Source: Blautia coccoides
GTDB lineage: Bacteria > Bacillota > Clostridia > Lachnospirales > Lachnospiraceae
DNA length: 64,000 nt
Direction of reading: 5' to 3'
NCBI RefSeq assembly: GCF_034355335.1
Contig: NZ_CP136422.1
Location: 809,001 to 873,000, forward strand
The notes under the pieces are model-generated. The model saw only the letters and a program-made list of their open reading frames with translations. It was not told the origin of the DNA and searched no databases. Within the stretch, counting starts at the first letter, position 1; each line of letters starts with the position of its first letter. Below are positions 41,922-51,074 of the stretch, piece by piece. Both the position numbers and the translations under genes were made by a program.

Positions 41922-43910
41922 GTGCAGAGAATAGGTGTATTTGTCTGTCATTGCGGCAGCAACATCGCCGCTACGGTAGATGTTAAGAAAGTAGTGGAAA
42001 TGGCTAAAATGGAGCCGGGCGTTGTCCATGCGGAGGATTATCAGTATATGTGTTCCGAGGCTGGACAGTCCAAGATCGCAGAGGCCATCAAAAATGAAAA
42101 ACTGACAGGACTTGTGGTATGTTCCTGTTCACCGCGTATGCACGAGACCACTTTCCGCAAGGCAGCGGAGAGAGCCGGCCTAAACCCATACATGGTGGAG
42201 GTTGCCAACATCCGTGAACATTGTTCCTGGATCCACAAGGATATGGAGGAAGCCACCAAGAAGGCTGTTATCCTTGCCAGAGCGGCAATCGCGAAAGTAA
42301 ATCTGAACGCATCCCTGAAGCCAGGCGAAAGTCTCGTCACAAAACGAGCTTTGGTCATCGGCGGCGGTATTGCAGGTATCCAGACTGCACTTGACATTGC
42401 AGAGGCCGGATACGAAGTGGATATTGTGGAGAAGACTCCGAGTATTGGAGGAAGAATGTCACAGCTTGACAAGACCTTCCCCACCCTTGACTGCTCTGCC
42501 TGTATCCTGACACCGAAAATGGTGGAAGCGTCTGCCCATGAGAAGATCAACATTTATACATACAGTGAAGTGGAAAAGGTTTCCGGCTTCGTGGGTGACT
42601 TTACTGTGGATATCCGCAAGAAAGCCAGAAGTGTGGATATGGACAAGTGTACAGGCTGCGGCGTATGCCAGGAAAAATGCCCGTCCAAGAAGAATTCCAA
42701 TGAGTTCAACAGGGGCCTGAACACAAGAAGCGCCATCTATACACCGTTTGCCCAGGCAATCCCCAATGTTCCCGTTATTGACAGAGAGAACTGTATCAAG
42801 TTCAAGACAGGAAAATGTGGTGTCTGCGCAAAAGTATGTCAGGCAGGTGCCATTGATTATGAGCAGAAGGATGAGATCCTCACAGAGAAGTATGGTGCCA
42901 TTGTAGTTGCCACCGGTTTTGACACCATCAAGCTGGACAATTACGATGAGTACGCGTACAACCAGAGCAAGGATGTTATCACATCCCTGGAACTGGAACG
43001 TATCATGAATGCGGCAGGACCCACAAAGGGCCATCTGGAGCGTATGTCTGACGGAAAAGCTCCGAAGAATATGGTATTTATCCAGTGTGTAGGCAGCCGC
43101 TGTGCAGATAAGAGAGGTAAGAGCTACTGCTCTAAGATCTGCTGTATGTATACTGCAAAACATGCCATGTTGATCCGCGATAAATATCCGGATGTGAACG
43201 TGACTGTATTTTACATTGATGTCCGTACCCCGGGCAAAAACTTTGATGAGTTCTACAGAAGAGCCGTGGAGGAATACGGTGTGAACTATATCAAGGGCCA
43301 GGTGGGTAAAGTCGCTCCCCAGCCAAACGGACAGTTACTAGTACAGGGCGTTGACCTCATTGATAACAAGCAGATCCTCATGGAAGCAGATATGGTAGTT
43401 CTTGCTACCGCTATTGAGCCGGATCCTTCTGTCAGAAAGATTGCCACCATGCTCACAGCCAGCATTGACACTAACAACTTCCTTACAGAAGCACACCCCA
43501 AGCTTCGCCCGGTGGAATCCCCCACAGCAGGTATTTTCCTGTCAGGCGTATGCCAGGGACCAAAGGATATCCCGGAGACAGTTTCTCAGGCAGGGGCTGC
43601 AGCAGTGAAAGCCATTGGACTCCTTGCAAAGGATAAACTGATGACTAACCCATGTACAGCCAAGTCCGACGAACTTCTCTGTAACGGATGCTCTACCTGT
43701 GCAAATGTGTGCCCGTATGGTGCCATCACTTACGAGGACAAAGAGGTGAATGACCACGGAATCCGTGAGACACGCCGCATTGCAGTGGTGAACAACGCAC
43801 TTTGTCAGGGATGCGGTGCATGTACCGTTGCCTGCCCGTCAGGAGCCATGGACTTACAGGGATTCTCCAACAGACAGATCATAGCGGAGGTGGATGCAAT
43901 ATGTCGATAG
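41922..43910 (+). CDS. hdrA: HdrA-type flavoprotein, likely electron bifurcating
   Basis: A 662-residue protein. The N-terminal segment RIGVFVCHCGSNIAATVDV, FAD-binding ALVIGGGIAGIQTALDIAEA and the Cys-rich TLDCSACILTPKMVEA are typical of HdrA. An internal ferredoxin part has CTGCGVCQEKCPSKK and KCGVCAKVCQAGA. The C-terminal ferredoxin domain has CNGCSTCANVCPYGA and CQGCGACTVACPSGA. HdrA bifurcates electrons from its FAD to ferredoxin and to HdrB. The start is GTG at 41922 after GGAGGTGAGG. The stop overlaps flxD. Confidence 0.9.
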   Translation: MQRIGVFVCHCGSNIAATVDVKKVVEMAKMEPGVVHAEDYQYMCSEAGQSKIAEAIKNEKLTGLVVCSCSPRMHETTFRKAAERAGLNPYMVEVANIREHCSWIHKDMEEATKKAVILARAAIAKVNLNASLKPGESLVTKRALVIGGGIAGIQTALDIAEAGYEVDIVEKTPSIGGRMSQLDKTFPTLDCSACILTPKMVEASAHEKINIYTYSEVEKVSGFVGDFTVDIRKKARSVDMDKCTGCGVCQEKCPSKKNSNEFNRGLNTRSAIYTPFAQAIPNVPVIDRENCIKFKTGKCGVCAKVCQAGAIDYEQKDEILTEKYGAIVVATGFDTIKLDNYDEYAYNQSKDVITSLELERIMNAAGPTKGHLERMSDGKAPKNMVFIQCVGSRCADKRGKSYCSKICCMYTAKHAMLIRDKYPDVNVTVFYIDVRTPGKNFDEFYRRAVEEYGVNYIKGQVGKVAPQPNGQLLVQGVDLIDNKQILMEADMVVLATAIEPDPSVRKIATMLTASIDTNNFLTEAHPKLRPVESPTAGIFLSGVCQGPKDIPETVSQAGAAAVKAIGLLAKDKLMTNPCTAKSDELLCNGCSTCANVCPYGAITYEDKEVNDHGIRETRRIAVVNNALCQGCGACTVACPSGAMDLQGFSNRQIIAEVDAICR

Positions 43911-44344
43911 AAGCAAAAGAAGAATTCAGACCTAAAATTGTGGCATTCTGCTGTAACTGGTGCAGCTATGCAGGCGCGGATCTGGCCGGAAGCAGTCGTC
44001 TTTCCTACCCTGCAGACGTTAAGATCATCCGTGTGCCCTGTTCCTGCCGTGTAAATCCTATGTTCATTTTACGGGCATTTGAAAAAGGCGCTGACGGCGT
44101 GATCCTCTGCGGATGTCATCCGGGAGACTGCCACTACAGCACAGGAAATTACTATGCCAGAAGGCGTATGACACTGTTATTCTCCATGCTTGACTATATC
44201 GGTGTGGAAAACGGACGTACCCGTGTGGAATGGGTGTCCGCAGCGGAGGGCGTTAAATTCTCCACGACCATGAATGAGTTTGTGGAAAAAGTCCGCTCTC
44301 TGGGCAAGAACGTAAGATTGGAGGATTTGAGATGCAGGAAGTAG
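43901..44344 (+). CDS. flxD: MvhD/FlxD-type iron-sulfur linker subunit
   Basis: A 147-residue protein with FCCNWCSYAGADLAG, RVPCSCRVNP and CGCHPGDCHYSTGN, the MvhD signature that binds [2Fe-2S]. It links HdrA to the NADH- or H2-oxidising module. The ATG at 43901 (MSIEAKEEF) has GCGGAGG before it and overlaps the hdrA stop by 10 bp; a longer frame inside hdrA is not real. With no hydrogenase here and NADH-oxidising subunits next, it is closer to FlxD. Confidence 0.85.
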   Translation: MSIEAKEEFRPKIVAFCCNWCSYAGADLAGSSRLSYPADVKIIRVPCSCRVNPMFILRAFEKGADGVILCGCHPGDCHYSTGNYYARRRMTLLFSMLDYIGVENGRTRVEWVSAAEGVKFSTTMNEFVEKVRSLGKNVRLEDLRCRK

Positions 44345-45306
44345 TGAGCCGTGCAAAAGAGCTGTTAGCGGACGGTACCGTAGCCCGTGTCCTCGGCTGG
44401 AAAGCGGGAGACCTGCCTTACAATCCGGAACCGGCGTATTTTGAAAAAGAAGAAGACTTTGAAAACTTTGTATATAACGGGTTCTGCGGAGCCAATTTGA
44501 GCAAATATATGATCGAGGCCTCCAAGCTGGAGGGAAAAACCCTGGTATGTCTGAAGCCCTGTGATACTTACAGCTTTAACCAGCTCATCAAGGAACACAG
44601 AGTTGACAGAGACAAAGCCTATATTATCGGTGTCGGCTGCAAAGGCAAGCTGGATATTGAGAAGATCAAGAGCATGGGGATCAAGGGAATCCAGAACATT
44701 TCCGGTGCGGAGATCACAGACGAAGCAGATATCCTTACCATCCAGACTCTCTATGGAGAGAAAACATGTTCTTACGCGGATGCCATGCTGGAGAGATGCC
44801 ATGTGTGCAAGGGAAAAGAGCATAAGATCTACGATGAAATAATAGGGGAATCCAAAGAGACAAAGGACGCGGAACGTTTTGACGGTGTGGCTGCCATTGA
44901 AGCCATGAGCCCGGAAGAGAAATTTGCATTTTTCCAAAAGGAACTGAGCAAATGTATCCGATGCAATGCCTGTAGAAATGTATGTCCTGCATGCAGCTGC
45001 AGAAAATGTGTATTTGACAGTAATAAATTCGACAGTTCCCAGAAGGCCAATGTGGATTCCTTTGAAGAGAAAATGTTCCACATCATCCGGGCCTTCCACG
45101 TGGCGGGACGCTGTACAGACTGCGGTGAGTGCAGCCGTGTATGTCCCCAGGGAATTCCGCTTCATCTGTTCAACCGGAAATTCATCAAGGACATTGATGA
45201 GTTCTACGGGGAATATCAGGCCGGTGAAGACACAGATTCAAAAGGACCGCTGACAGACTTTACATTTGAGGATGTAGAGCCGGGTATTGTGGCAGAAAGG
45301 GGATAA
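44332..45306 (+). CDS. flxB: FlxB-like iron-sulfur protein (FrhB/FdhB-type)
   Basis: A 324-residue protein. The N-terminal part (LVCLKPCDTYSFNQLIKEHR) resembles the FrhB/FdhB C-terminal domain. Then come CIRCNACRNVCPACSCRKCV and CTDCGECSRVCPQGIP, two [4Fe-4S] sets. It overlaps flxD by 13 bp and is 3 bp before flxC. It probably passes electrons within the NADH module. Naming follows gene order in Hdr-Flx clusters and is inference. Confidence 0.72.
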   Translation: MQEVVSRAKELLADGTVARVLGWKAGDLPYNPEPAYFEKEEDFENFVYNGFCGANLSKYMIEASKLEGKTLVCLKPCDTYSFNQLIKEHRVDRDKAYIIGVGCKGKLDIEKIKSMGIKGIQNISGAEITDEADILTIQTLYGEKTCSYADAMLERCHVCKGKEHKIYDEIIGESKETKDAERFDGVAAIEAMSPEEKFAFFQKELSKCIRCNACRNVCPACSCRKCVFDSNKFDSSQKANVDSFEEKMFHIIRAFHVAGRCTDCGECSRVCPQGIPLHLFNRKFIKDIDEFYGEYQAGEDTDSKGPLTDFTFEDVEPGIVAERG

Positions 45307-45309
45307 TGT

Positions 45310-46350
45310 ATGTATAAGACAGCAAAAGAAAATCTGGCGGCATTATTCCAGTTAATTGCCGGCACTCAGGAATTATATCTGCCTGTAAAAGTGAGCGGAC
45401 AGGTGAACTTCAGAGCCTGGAGCGAGGATGCAGAGGTGGCCCTTGATACACTGAAGACAGTGAAATCCCCCAAAGACGCATTTTTCCCTCAGAGTGAAGA
45501 TCTGTATACCTGTAAAAAGGATGGAAAAAAACTGACGGTTGAGCCGGAAGCACTGAAAGAACAGGATTTTGTGGTATTTGGAATGAGAGCCTGTGATGTA
45601 AAAGGTGTGGAGGTTTTAGATAAAGTATTTTTAGCTGACCCGGTGGATTCTTTCTATGCCGCAAGACGTGAGCACGGAACCATTGTGGCCATGGCGTGTC
45701 ATGAGCCGGAGGAAACCTGCTTTTGTAAGGTGTTCGGTGTGGACTGTGCAGAGCCTGTGGCAGATGTGGCTGTATGGATGGCGGGAGATGAGCTTTACTG
45801 GAAACCTCTCACTGAGAAGGGGGAAACCCTCACAAAATCTGTGGAGAGCCTTCTGACCAAAGCAGAAGCAGCAGACGAGAAGACATTGGAGGAAGAGAAA
45901 GCTTCCATCCGCGCCATTGTTGAGAAACTTCCGTATTCAAACCTTTCCCTGGAAGGATGGAATGGGGAGGCATTAGATGAAAAATTTAACTCTGAGCTTT
46001 GGGAAGAGCTGTACAAACCTTGTCTGGCCTGTGGTACATGTACCTTTGTATGTCCTACCTGCCAGTGCTATGACATCAAGGATTACGACACAGGACATGG
46101 AATCAAGAGATACCGCTGCTGGGATTCCTGCATGTACTCTGATTTCACCATGATGGCACACGGAAATAACCGTACAAGTCAGATGCAGCGTTTCCGTCAG
46201 AGATTCATGCATAAGCTGGTATACTTCCCGGCAAACAACGATGGGATGTATTCCTGTGTAGGCTGCGGTAGATGTGTAGAAAAATGCCCGGCTTCCTTAA
46301 ATATTGTGAAAGTTATCAAATCCTTTCAGAAACAGGGAGGTGACAAATAA
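45310..46350 (+). CDS. flxC: FlxC-like iron-sulfur protein (AsrA/HydB-type)
   Basis: A 346-residue protein with GMRACDVKGVEVLDKVFLAD, CHEPEETCFCKVFGVDC, and two [4Fe-4S] motifs CLACGTCTFVCPTCQCYD and CVGCGRCVEKCPASLN. It is the same family as AsrA at 59939-60952 in this window. It precedes and overlaps the FAD/NAD-binding flxA by one base, just as asrA overlaps asrB, so the pair is an NADH dehydrogenase module. Confidence 0.78.
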   Translation: MYKTAKENLAALFQLIAGTQELYLPVKVSGQVNFRAWSEDAEVALDTLKTVKSPKDAFFPQSEDLYTCKKDGKKLTVEPEALKEQDFVVFGMRACDVKGVEVLDKVFLADPVDSFYAARREHGTIVAMACHEPEETCFCKVFGVDCAEPVADVAVWMAGDELYWKPLTEKGETLTKSVESLLTKAEAADEKTLEEEKASIRAIVEKLPYSNLSLEGWNGEALDEKFNSELWEELYKPCLACGTCTFVCPTCQCYDIKDYDTGHGIKRYRCWDSCMYSDFTMMAHGNNRTSQMQRFRQRFMHKLVYFPANNDGMYSCVGCGRCVEKCPASLNIVKVIKSFQKQGGDK

Positions 46351-47204
46351 TGAGCGAATGTACCTGTCATAAAAATTATACGCTGGATACCCTGATCCCC
46401 CAGGTGGGAGTTATCACAGATATCCGCCAGGAGACACCGGATGTAAAGACCTTCCGCGTGAACGCGCCGGAGGGCGGCAAACTTTTTGAGCATATGCCGG
46501 GACAGTGTGCCATGGTGTGTGCACCGGGCATCAGTGAAGGTATGTTTTCCATTACTTCCTCACCGACCAATAAAGAATTCCAGGAATTCAGCATCAAGAA
46601 GTGTGGTATCCTTACCGATTATCTCCACAGCCTTGAGGTTGGAGATGAGATCACAGTGAGAGGACCTTACGGAAACCATTTCCCGGTAGAGACAGAATTA
46701 AAAGGGAAAAACCTGCTGTTTATCGCGGGCGGTATCGGCCTTGCGCCTCTGCGTTCGGTGATCAACTATGTACTTGACAACAGAGAGAACTACGGCACTG
46801 TGGATATCCTTTACGGTTCCCGTTCCGCAGACGACCTGGTTCAGTTAAAAGAGATCCAGGAAGTATGGATGAAGACAGAGGGTGTGAACGTATATCTGAC
46901 GATTGACCGGGAACAGGAAGGCTGGGACGGTCATGTGGGATTTGTACCTAACTACTTAAAAGAGGTGGGATTTACCACTGACAAGACAGCCCTTGTCTGC
47001 GGGCCGCCGATCATGATCAAATTCGTGCTGGCAGCTCTGCAGGAGATGGGATTTTCCAAAGAGCAGGTGTACACAACACTGGAACTGCGTATGAAATGCG
47101 GTGTCGGAAAATGCGGCCGCTGCAACATCGGTTCTAAATATGTATGTAAAGACGGACCTGTTTTCCGCTGTGACGAGATAGATGAGTTACCGAACGAGTA
47201 TTGA
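46350..47204 (+). CDS. flxA: FlxA-like FAD/NAD(P)-binding subunit (AsrB/HydG-type)
   Basis: A 284-residue protein of the ferredoxin-NADP reductase family: FSITSSPTNKEFQEFSIKK (FAD), LLFIAGGIGLAPLRSVINYV (NAD), CGPPIMIKF, and C-terminal MKCGVGKCGRCNIGSKYVCK for a [2Fe-2S]. It oxidises NADH and feeds FlxC and HdrA. It begins with TAATG, sharing a base with the flxC stop. It is paralogous to AsrB at 59148-59942. Confidence 0.82.
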   Translation: MSECTCHKNYTLDTLIPQVGVITDIRQETPDVKTFRVNAPEGGKLFEHMPGQCAMVCAPGISEGMFSITSSPTNKEFQEFSIKKCGILTDYLHSLEVGDEITVRGPYGNHFPVETELKGKNLLFIAGGIGLAPLRSVINYVLDNRENYGTVDILYGSRSADDLVQLKEIQEVWMKTEGVNVYLTIDREQEGWDGHVGFVPNYLKEVGFTTDKTALVCGPPIMIKFVLAALQEMGFSKEQVYTTLELRMKCGVGKCGRCNIGSKYVCKDGPVFRCDEIDELPNEY

Positions 47205-47329
47205 TTAGCAATGAGCAGTGCGCCGGAGCGTACAAGCTGGCAGCGTTGTGCTTGCACATAAGCGGACGGATTGGACGCTCTGGCATAGGGCGAAGGCCCT
47301 CAACCGAGATGAAAGGATTGGTACCTAAA
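47205..47329. other. Unusual spacer between flxA and frdB
   Basis: A 125-bp GC-rich gap in an otherwise tightly packed operon. It stays open in the frdB frame but the translation (AGAYKLAALCLHISGRIG) does not look like part of a fumarate reductase. It contains a small stem AGGGC/GCCCT (about 47287-47300). It may be a regulatory or repeated insert. Confidence 0.35.
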
Positions 47330-48004
47330 ATGGAAAAAATGGTAAATGTATATTTTTTCGGCAAGAGATACAGTGTGCCTGCGGATCTGACGATCATGAC
47401 AGCCATGGAATACGCCGGATATACTCTGAAAAGAGGCTGCGGCTGCCGTCATGGTTTCTGCGGAGCATGTGCTACAATTTATAGGATCAAAGGAATCAAC
47501 GAGCTGAAGACCTGCCTTGCCTGTCAGACACAGGTGGAGGAAGGTATGTATGTGGCAAGTATTCCTTACTTCCCAACTGACAAGAGAACATATGAAATAG
47601 AAGAGATCAAACCTACACAGCAGATCATGATGGAGTTATATCCGGAGATCTATAGCTGTATCGGATGTAATGCCTGTACAAAAGCCTGTACCCAGGATTT
47701 AAATGTTATGCAGTATATTGCCTATGCCCAGAGAGGTGAATTCGAGAAATGCGCGGAGGAATCCTTTGACTGCATTAGCTGCGGCTGCTGTTCCGTGAGA
47801 TGTCCGGCTGGTATTTCTCATCCGATGGTGGGCCTTCTGGCAAGACGTCTTACAGGAAAATACATTGCGCCTGAGACGCAGCACCTGAAAAAACGTGTGG
47901 AGGAAATCCATGAAGGCGCGTATGATGAGCTGATCGAACAGGTGATGCAGAAGCCGATCACAGAAATGCAGGAACTTTATAACACAAGAGAGATTGAGAA
48001 ATAG
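47330..48004 (+). CDS. frdB: Soluble fumarate reductase iron-sulfur subunit
   Basis: A 224-residue protein. The N-terminal [2Fe-2S] ferredoxin fold has GCGCRHGFCGACATIYRI and CLACQTQVEEG; the C-terminal part has CIGCNACTKACTQDLNV and CISCGCCSVRCPAGIS for two cubane clusters. No membrane anchor genes (frdC/frdD) follow, so the enzyme is cytosolic and its donor is probably the Hdr-Flx complex. The start at 47330 (MEKMVNVYFFGKRY) has a weak AAAGGA; 47309 is an alternative. FrdA follows 11 bp on. Confidence 0.78.
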   Translation: MEKMVNVYFFGKRYSVPADLTIMTAMEYAGYTLKRGCGCRHGFCGACATIYRIKGINELKTCLACQTQVEEGMYVASIPYFPTDKRTYEIEEIKPTQQIMMELYPEIYSCIGCNACTKACTQDLNVMQYIAYAQRGEFEKCAEESFDCISCGCCSVRCPAGISHPMVGLLARRLTGKYIAPETQHLKKRVEEIHEGAYDELIEQVMQKPITEMQELYNTREIEK

Positions 48005-48015
48005 GGAGGGATACC

Positions 48016-49617
48016 ATGTTTACACCAGAAATGCTTGAGTCCATCAAAAAGGTGGAAGCTACCAGAGACGAGCGTATGGGCATGGAACCCAGACGTATGA
48101 CTGCTGATGAAAAAGATGCTCTCTTAAAGGCTTATCATCCTGATTACAGAGAAGACGGTTTTGCGGAGATCAAGATCGGGCCAAACAAAGGCCAGAAGGC
48201 ACCTACAGAGCTGGGCAGCCTGCTTCACTCCAACAGTCGTCTGTTAAATGTAGATATTGATCTGAATAAAGTAGATTATGATGTGGATGTGCTGGTGATC
48301 GGCGGCGGCGGAGCCGGTTCTTCCGCAGCCATCGAGGCTCACGAAGCCGGCGCCAATGTCATGATCGTGACAAAGCTGCGTATCGGTGATGCCAACACGA
48401 TGATGGCAGAGGGCGGTATCCAAGCTGCTGACAAAGAGAACGATTCCCCGGTTCAGCATTATCTTGATGCGTTCGGCGGCGGCCACTTTGCAGCAAGACC
48501 GGAGCTGTTGAAAAGACTGGTCATGGAAGCACCGGACGCCATTAAATGGCTGAATGAACTGGGTGTAATGTTTGATAAAGACGCAGAGGGCAATATGGTG
48601 ACAACCCACGGCGGCGGAACATCCAGAAAGAGAATGCATGCCTGCAAGGATTACTCCGGTGCAGAAATCATGCGTACACTCCGCGATGAGGTGCTGAACC
48701 GACAGATCCCCGTTGTGGAATTTACATCTGCAGTGGAGCTGATCAAAGATGAGAAGGGTCAGGTGGCAGGTGCTGTTCTTCAGAACATGGAGACAGATGA
48801 TTACATGGTGGCAAGAGCCAAAACAGTAGTTATCGCCACAGGCGGAGCAGGCCGTCTCCACTATCAGAATTTCCCGACCTCCAACCACTATGGCGCAACT
48901 GCCGACGGACTGGTTCTGGGATACCGCGCAGGCGCTCCCCTTTTATATCAGGATACAATCCAGTATCACCCCACAGGCGTTGCCTATCCGGCACAGATTT
49001 ACGGTGCGCTTGTTACAGAGAAAGTCCGCTCTCTGGGCGCTATGCTGATCAATGCAGAGGGTGAGGCATTCATGCATCCTCTTGAGACCCGTGATGTTGC
49101 CGCTGCATCCATTATCCGCGAGTGCAGTGACAGGGGAAAAGGCGTTGAGACGCCTCTGGGCAGCGGCGTATGGCTGGATACTCCCATGATCGAGAGGATC
49201 GGCGGAGAAGGAACTATTGAAAAACGTATTCCTGCCATGCTTCGTATGTACATGAATTACGATATTGATATGCGAAAACAGCCTATTCTTGTATATCCAA
49301 CTCTTCATTACCAGAACGGCGGTCTGGAAATCGGCGGAGACGGATTTACAAAAGCGATCAGCAACCTGTTGGTAGCAGGAGAAGCCGTGGGAGGAATCCA
49401 CGGAAGAAACCGTCTGATGGGCAATTCTCTTCTGGATATTATTGTATTCGGCCGTAACGCAGGTAAGGCAGCGGCAGCCAGAGCAAAAGAGACAGAACTT
49501 GGCTCTATGACACTGGAGCATATTGAAAAATATGCAGAGGAACTGAAAAACGCAGGCATTGCTTCCGATGATGTATCTCCATTATTGCTTCCTAAGTATG
49601 CCCGTCATGAAAGATAA
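48016..49617 (+). CDS. frdA: Fumarate reductase flavoprotein subunit
   Basis: A 533-residue flavoprotein: VLVIGGGGAGSSAAIEAHEA (FAD), TMMAEGGIQAA, THGGGTSRKRMHACKDYSG, QYHPTGVAYPAQIYGALVTE and GGIHGRNRLMGNSLLDIIVF. The catalytic Arg/His region is present. At the place where membrane FrdA/SdhA have S-H-T with the covalent-FAD His, this protein has A-N-T, so FAD is probably bound without a covalent link, as in soluble fumarate reductases such as TfrA. It reduces fumarate to succinate with electrons from FrdB. Confidence 0.85.
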   Translation: MFTPEMLESIKKVEATRDERMGMEPRRMTADEKDALLKAYHPDYREDGFAEIKIGPNKGQKAPTELGSLLHSNSRLLNVDIDLNKVDYDVDVLVIGGGGAGSSAAIEAHEAGANVMIVTKLRIGDANTMMAEGGIQAADKENDSPVQHYLDAFGGGHFAARPELLKRLVMEAPDAIKWLNELGVMFDKDAEGNMVTTHGGGTSRKRMHACKDYSGAEIMRTLRDEVLNRQIPVVEFTSAVELIKDEKGQVAGAVLQNMETDDYMVARAKTVVIATGGAGRLHYQNFPTSNHYGATADGLVLGYRAGAPLLYQDTIQYHPTGVAYPAQIYGALVTEKVRSLGAMLINAEGEAFMHPLETRDVAAASIIRECSDRGKGVETPLGSGVWLDTPMIERIGGEGTIEKRIPAMLRMYMNYDIDMRKQPILVYPTLHYQNGGLEIGGDGFTKAISNLLVAGEAVGGIHGRNRLMGNSLLDIIVFGRNAGKAAAARAKETELGSMTLEHIEKYAEELKNAGIASDDVSPLLLPKYARHER

Positions 49618-49643
49618 CAAGTAAGACAGGAGAGTGAACGTAT

Positions 49644-50486
49644 ATGCGTGAAATAATGGCAAGCCAGATAACAGATGTCATTGAAAATCTTTGCATCCAG
49701 GCTAATGAGCATCTGCCTGAGGATGTAAAATGTGCGATCAAAAACTGCAGAGCCTGTGAAGACTGGGAAATCGCGCAGGGTGTGCTGGACAATATTATTG
49801 AGAATTTTGAGATCGCTGACGAACAGAATGTGCCAATTTGCCAGGATACCGGTATGGCATGTGTCTTCCTGGAAATCGGACAGGATGTGCACATCACAGG
49901 CGGTGATCTGAGTGAGGCTGTAAATGAGGGCGTACGCCGGGGATATGACAAGGGATATCTGAGAAAATCCGTAGTAAAAGACCCGGTTCGCAGAGGAAAT
50001 ACAGGTGACAATACACCGGCTATGATCTATACGGAAATTGTCCCGGGAGAGCAGATCAAGATCACCGTAGGTCCAAAAGGTTTTGGAAGTGAGAATATGA
50101 GTGCTATCCGCATGTTCAAACCGTCTGCAGGACTGCAGGGGATCAAGGATTTCATCCTGGAGACTGTTGAGACGGCAGGCCCCAACCCATGTCCGCCTAT
50201 GGTGGTAGGTGTGGGTATTGGCGGTACCTTTGACAAGGCAGCCCTTCTCGCAAAAAAAGCACTGATGCGCCCCATTGATTCTTCCAATGAAGACCCGTAC
50301 TACGCAGACCTGGAAGTGGAAATGCTGGACAAGATCAACAAGCTGGGAATCGGCCCCCAGGGATTCGGCGGTAAGACCACAGCTATTGGCCTGAACATCG
50401 AAACCATGCCTACACATATTGCAGGTATGCCCTGTGCCATTAATATCAACTGCCACGTAACACGCCACAAAACGGAGGTGATCTAA
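49644..50486 (+). CDS. fumA: Class I fumarate hydratase, alpha subunit
   Basis: A 280-residue iron-sulfur hydro-lyase subunit. Cys in NVPICQDTGMACVF, NPCPPMVVGVGIGG and MPCAININCHVTRH are the likely [4Fe-4S] ligands and neighbours. It forms fumarase with the next gene, turning malate into fumarate; tartrate dehydratase has the same layout, but context favours fumarase. The beta gene starts at the very next base after its stop. Confidence 0.85.
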   Translation: MREIMASQITDVIENLCIQANEHLPEDVKCAIKNCRACEDWEIAQGVLDNIIENFEIADEQNVPICQDTGMACVFLEIGQDVHITGGDLSEAVNEGVRRGYDKGYLRKSVVKDPVRRGNTGDNTPAMIYTEIVPGEQIKITVGPKGFGSENMSAIRMFKPSAGLQGIKDFILETVETAGPNPCPPMVVGVGIGGTFDKAALLAKKALMRPIDSSNEDPYYADLEVEMLDKINKLGIGPQGFGGKTTAIGLNIETMPTHIAGMPCAININCHVTRHKTEVI

Positions 50487-51047
50487 ATGGAAAAACATAT
50501 TACACTGCCCCTTACCGAAGAGTTGGCGAAAACTCTTCATGCGGGAGATACCGTATATGTAACAGGAACCATCTATACCTCACGTGACGCAGGCCACAAG
50601 CGTATGTGTGAAGCACTGGCAAAAGGTGAGGAGCTTCCTTTTGACCCCACAGATGCCACCATTTATTATGTAGGGCCTACCCCGGCAAAACCGGGACAGG
50701 TCATCGGTTCCGCAGGCCCCACAACCAGCGGCCGTATGGATGCCTATGCGCCGACCATGATGTCCGTGGGAGCCAGAGGCATGATCGGAAAAGGTGCCCG
50801 TCTTCCGGAAGTCATTGAAGCCATGAAAAAATACAGCGGCGTTTATTTCGGAGCCACCGGCGGAGCAGGTGCGCTGCTTGCAAAATGTATCAAAAAGGCA
50901 GAGCTGATCGCATATGAAGATTTAGGCGCAGAAGCTCTGAGAAAATTATATGTGGAGGATATGCCCCTTTTTGTCATCATCGACAGTGAAGGAAAGAACC
51001 TGTACGAAGAGGGAAGAGCCGCATATCTGGCACAGCATAAAGAGTAA
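50487..51047 (+). CDS. fumB: Class I fumarate hydratase, beta subunit
   Basis: A 186-residue subunit with YYVGPTPAKPGQVIGSAGPT and TSGRMDAYAPTMMSVGARG, then GVYFGATGGAGALLAKCI, as in the C-terminal domain of class I fumarases. It begins directly after the alpha gene (TAAATGG) with GGAGG in the alpha gene's end. Confidence 0.87.
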   Translation: MEKHITLPLTEELAKTLHAGDTVYVTGTIYTSRDAGHKRMCEALAKGEELPFDPTDATIYYVGPTPAKPGQVIGSAGPTTSGRMDAYAPTMMSVGARGMIGKGARLPEVIEAMKKYSGVYFGATGGAGALLAKCIKKAELIAYEDLGAEALRKLYVEDMPLFVIIDSEGKNLYEEGRAAYLAQHKE

Positions 51048-51074
51048 AATGAGAGAGGGAATGGAGAAAATATA

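Noticed and set aside
42459..43163. Long leftward frame inside hdrA
   Set aside because: Antisense shadow of a strongly coding region; the plus-strand product has clear family motifs.
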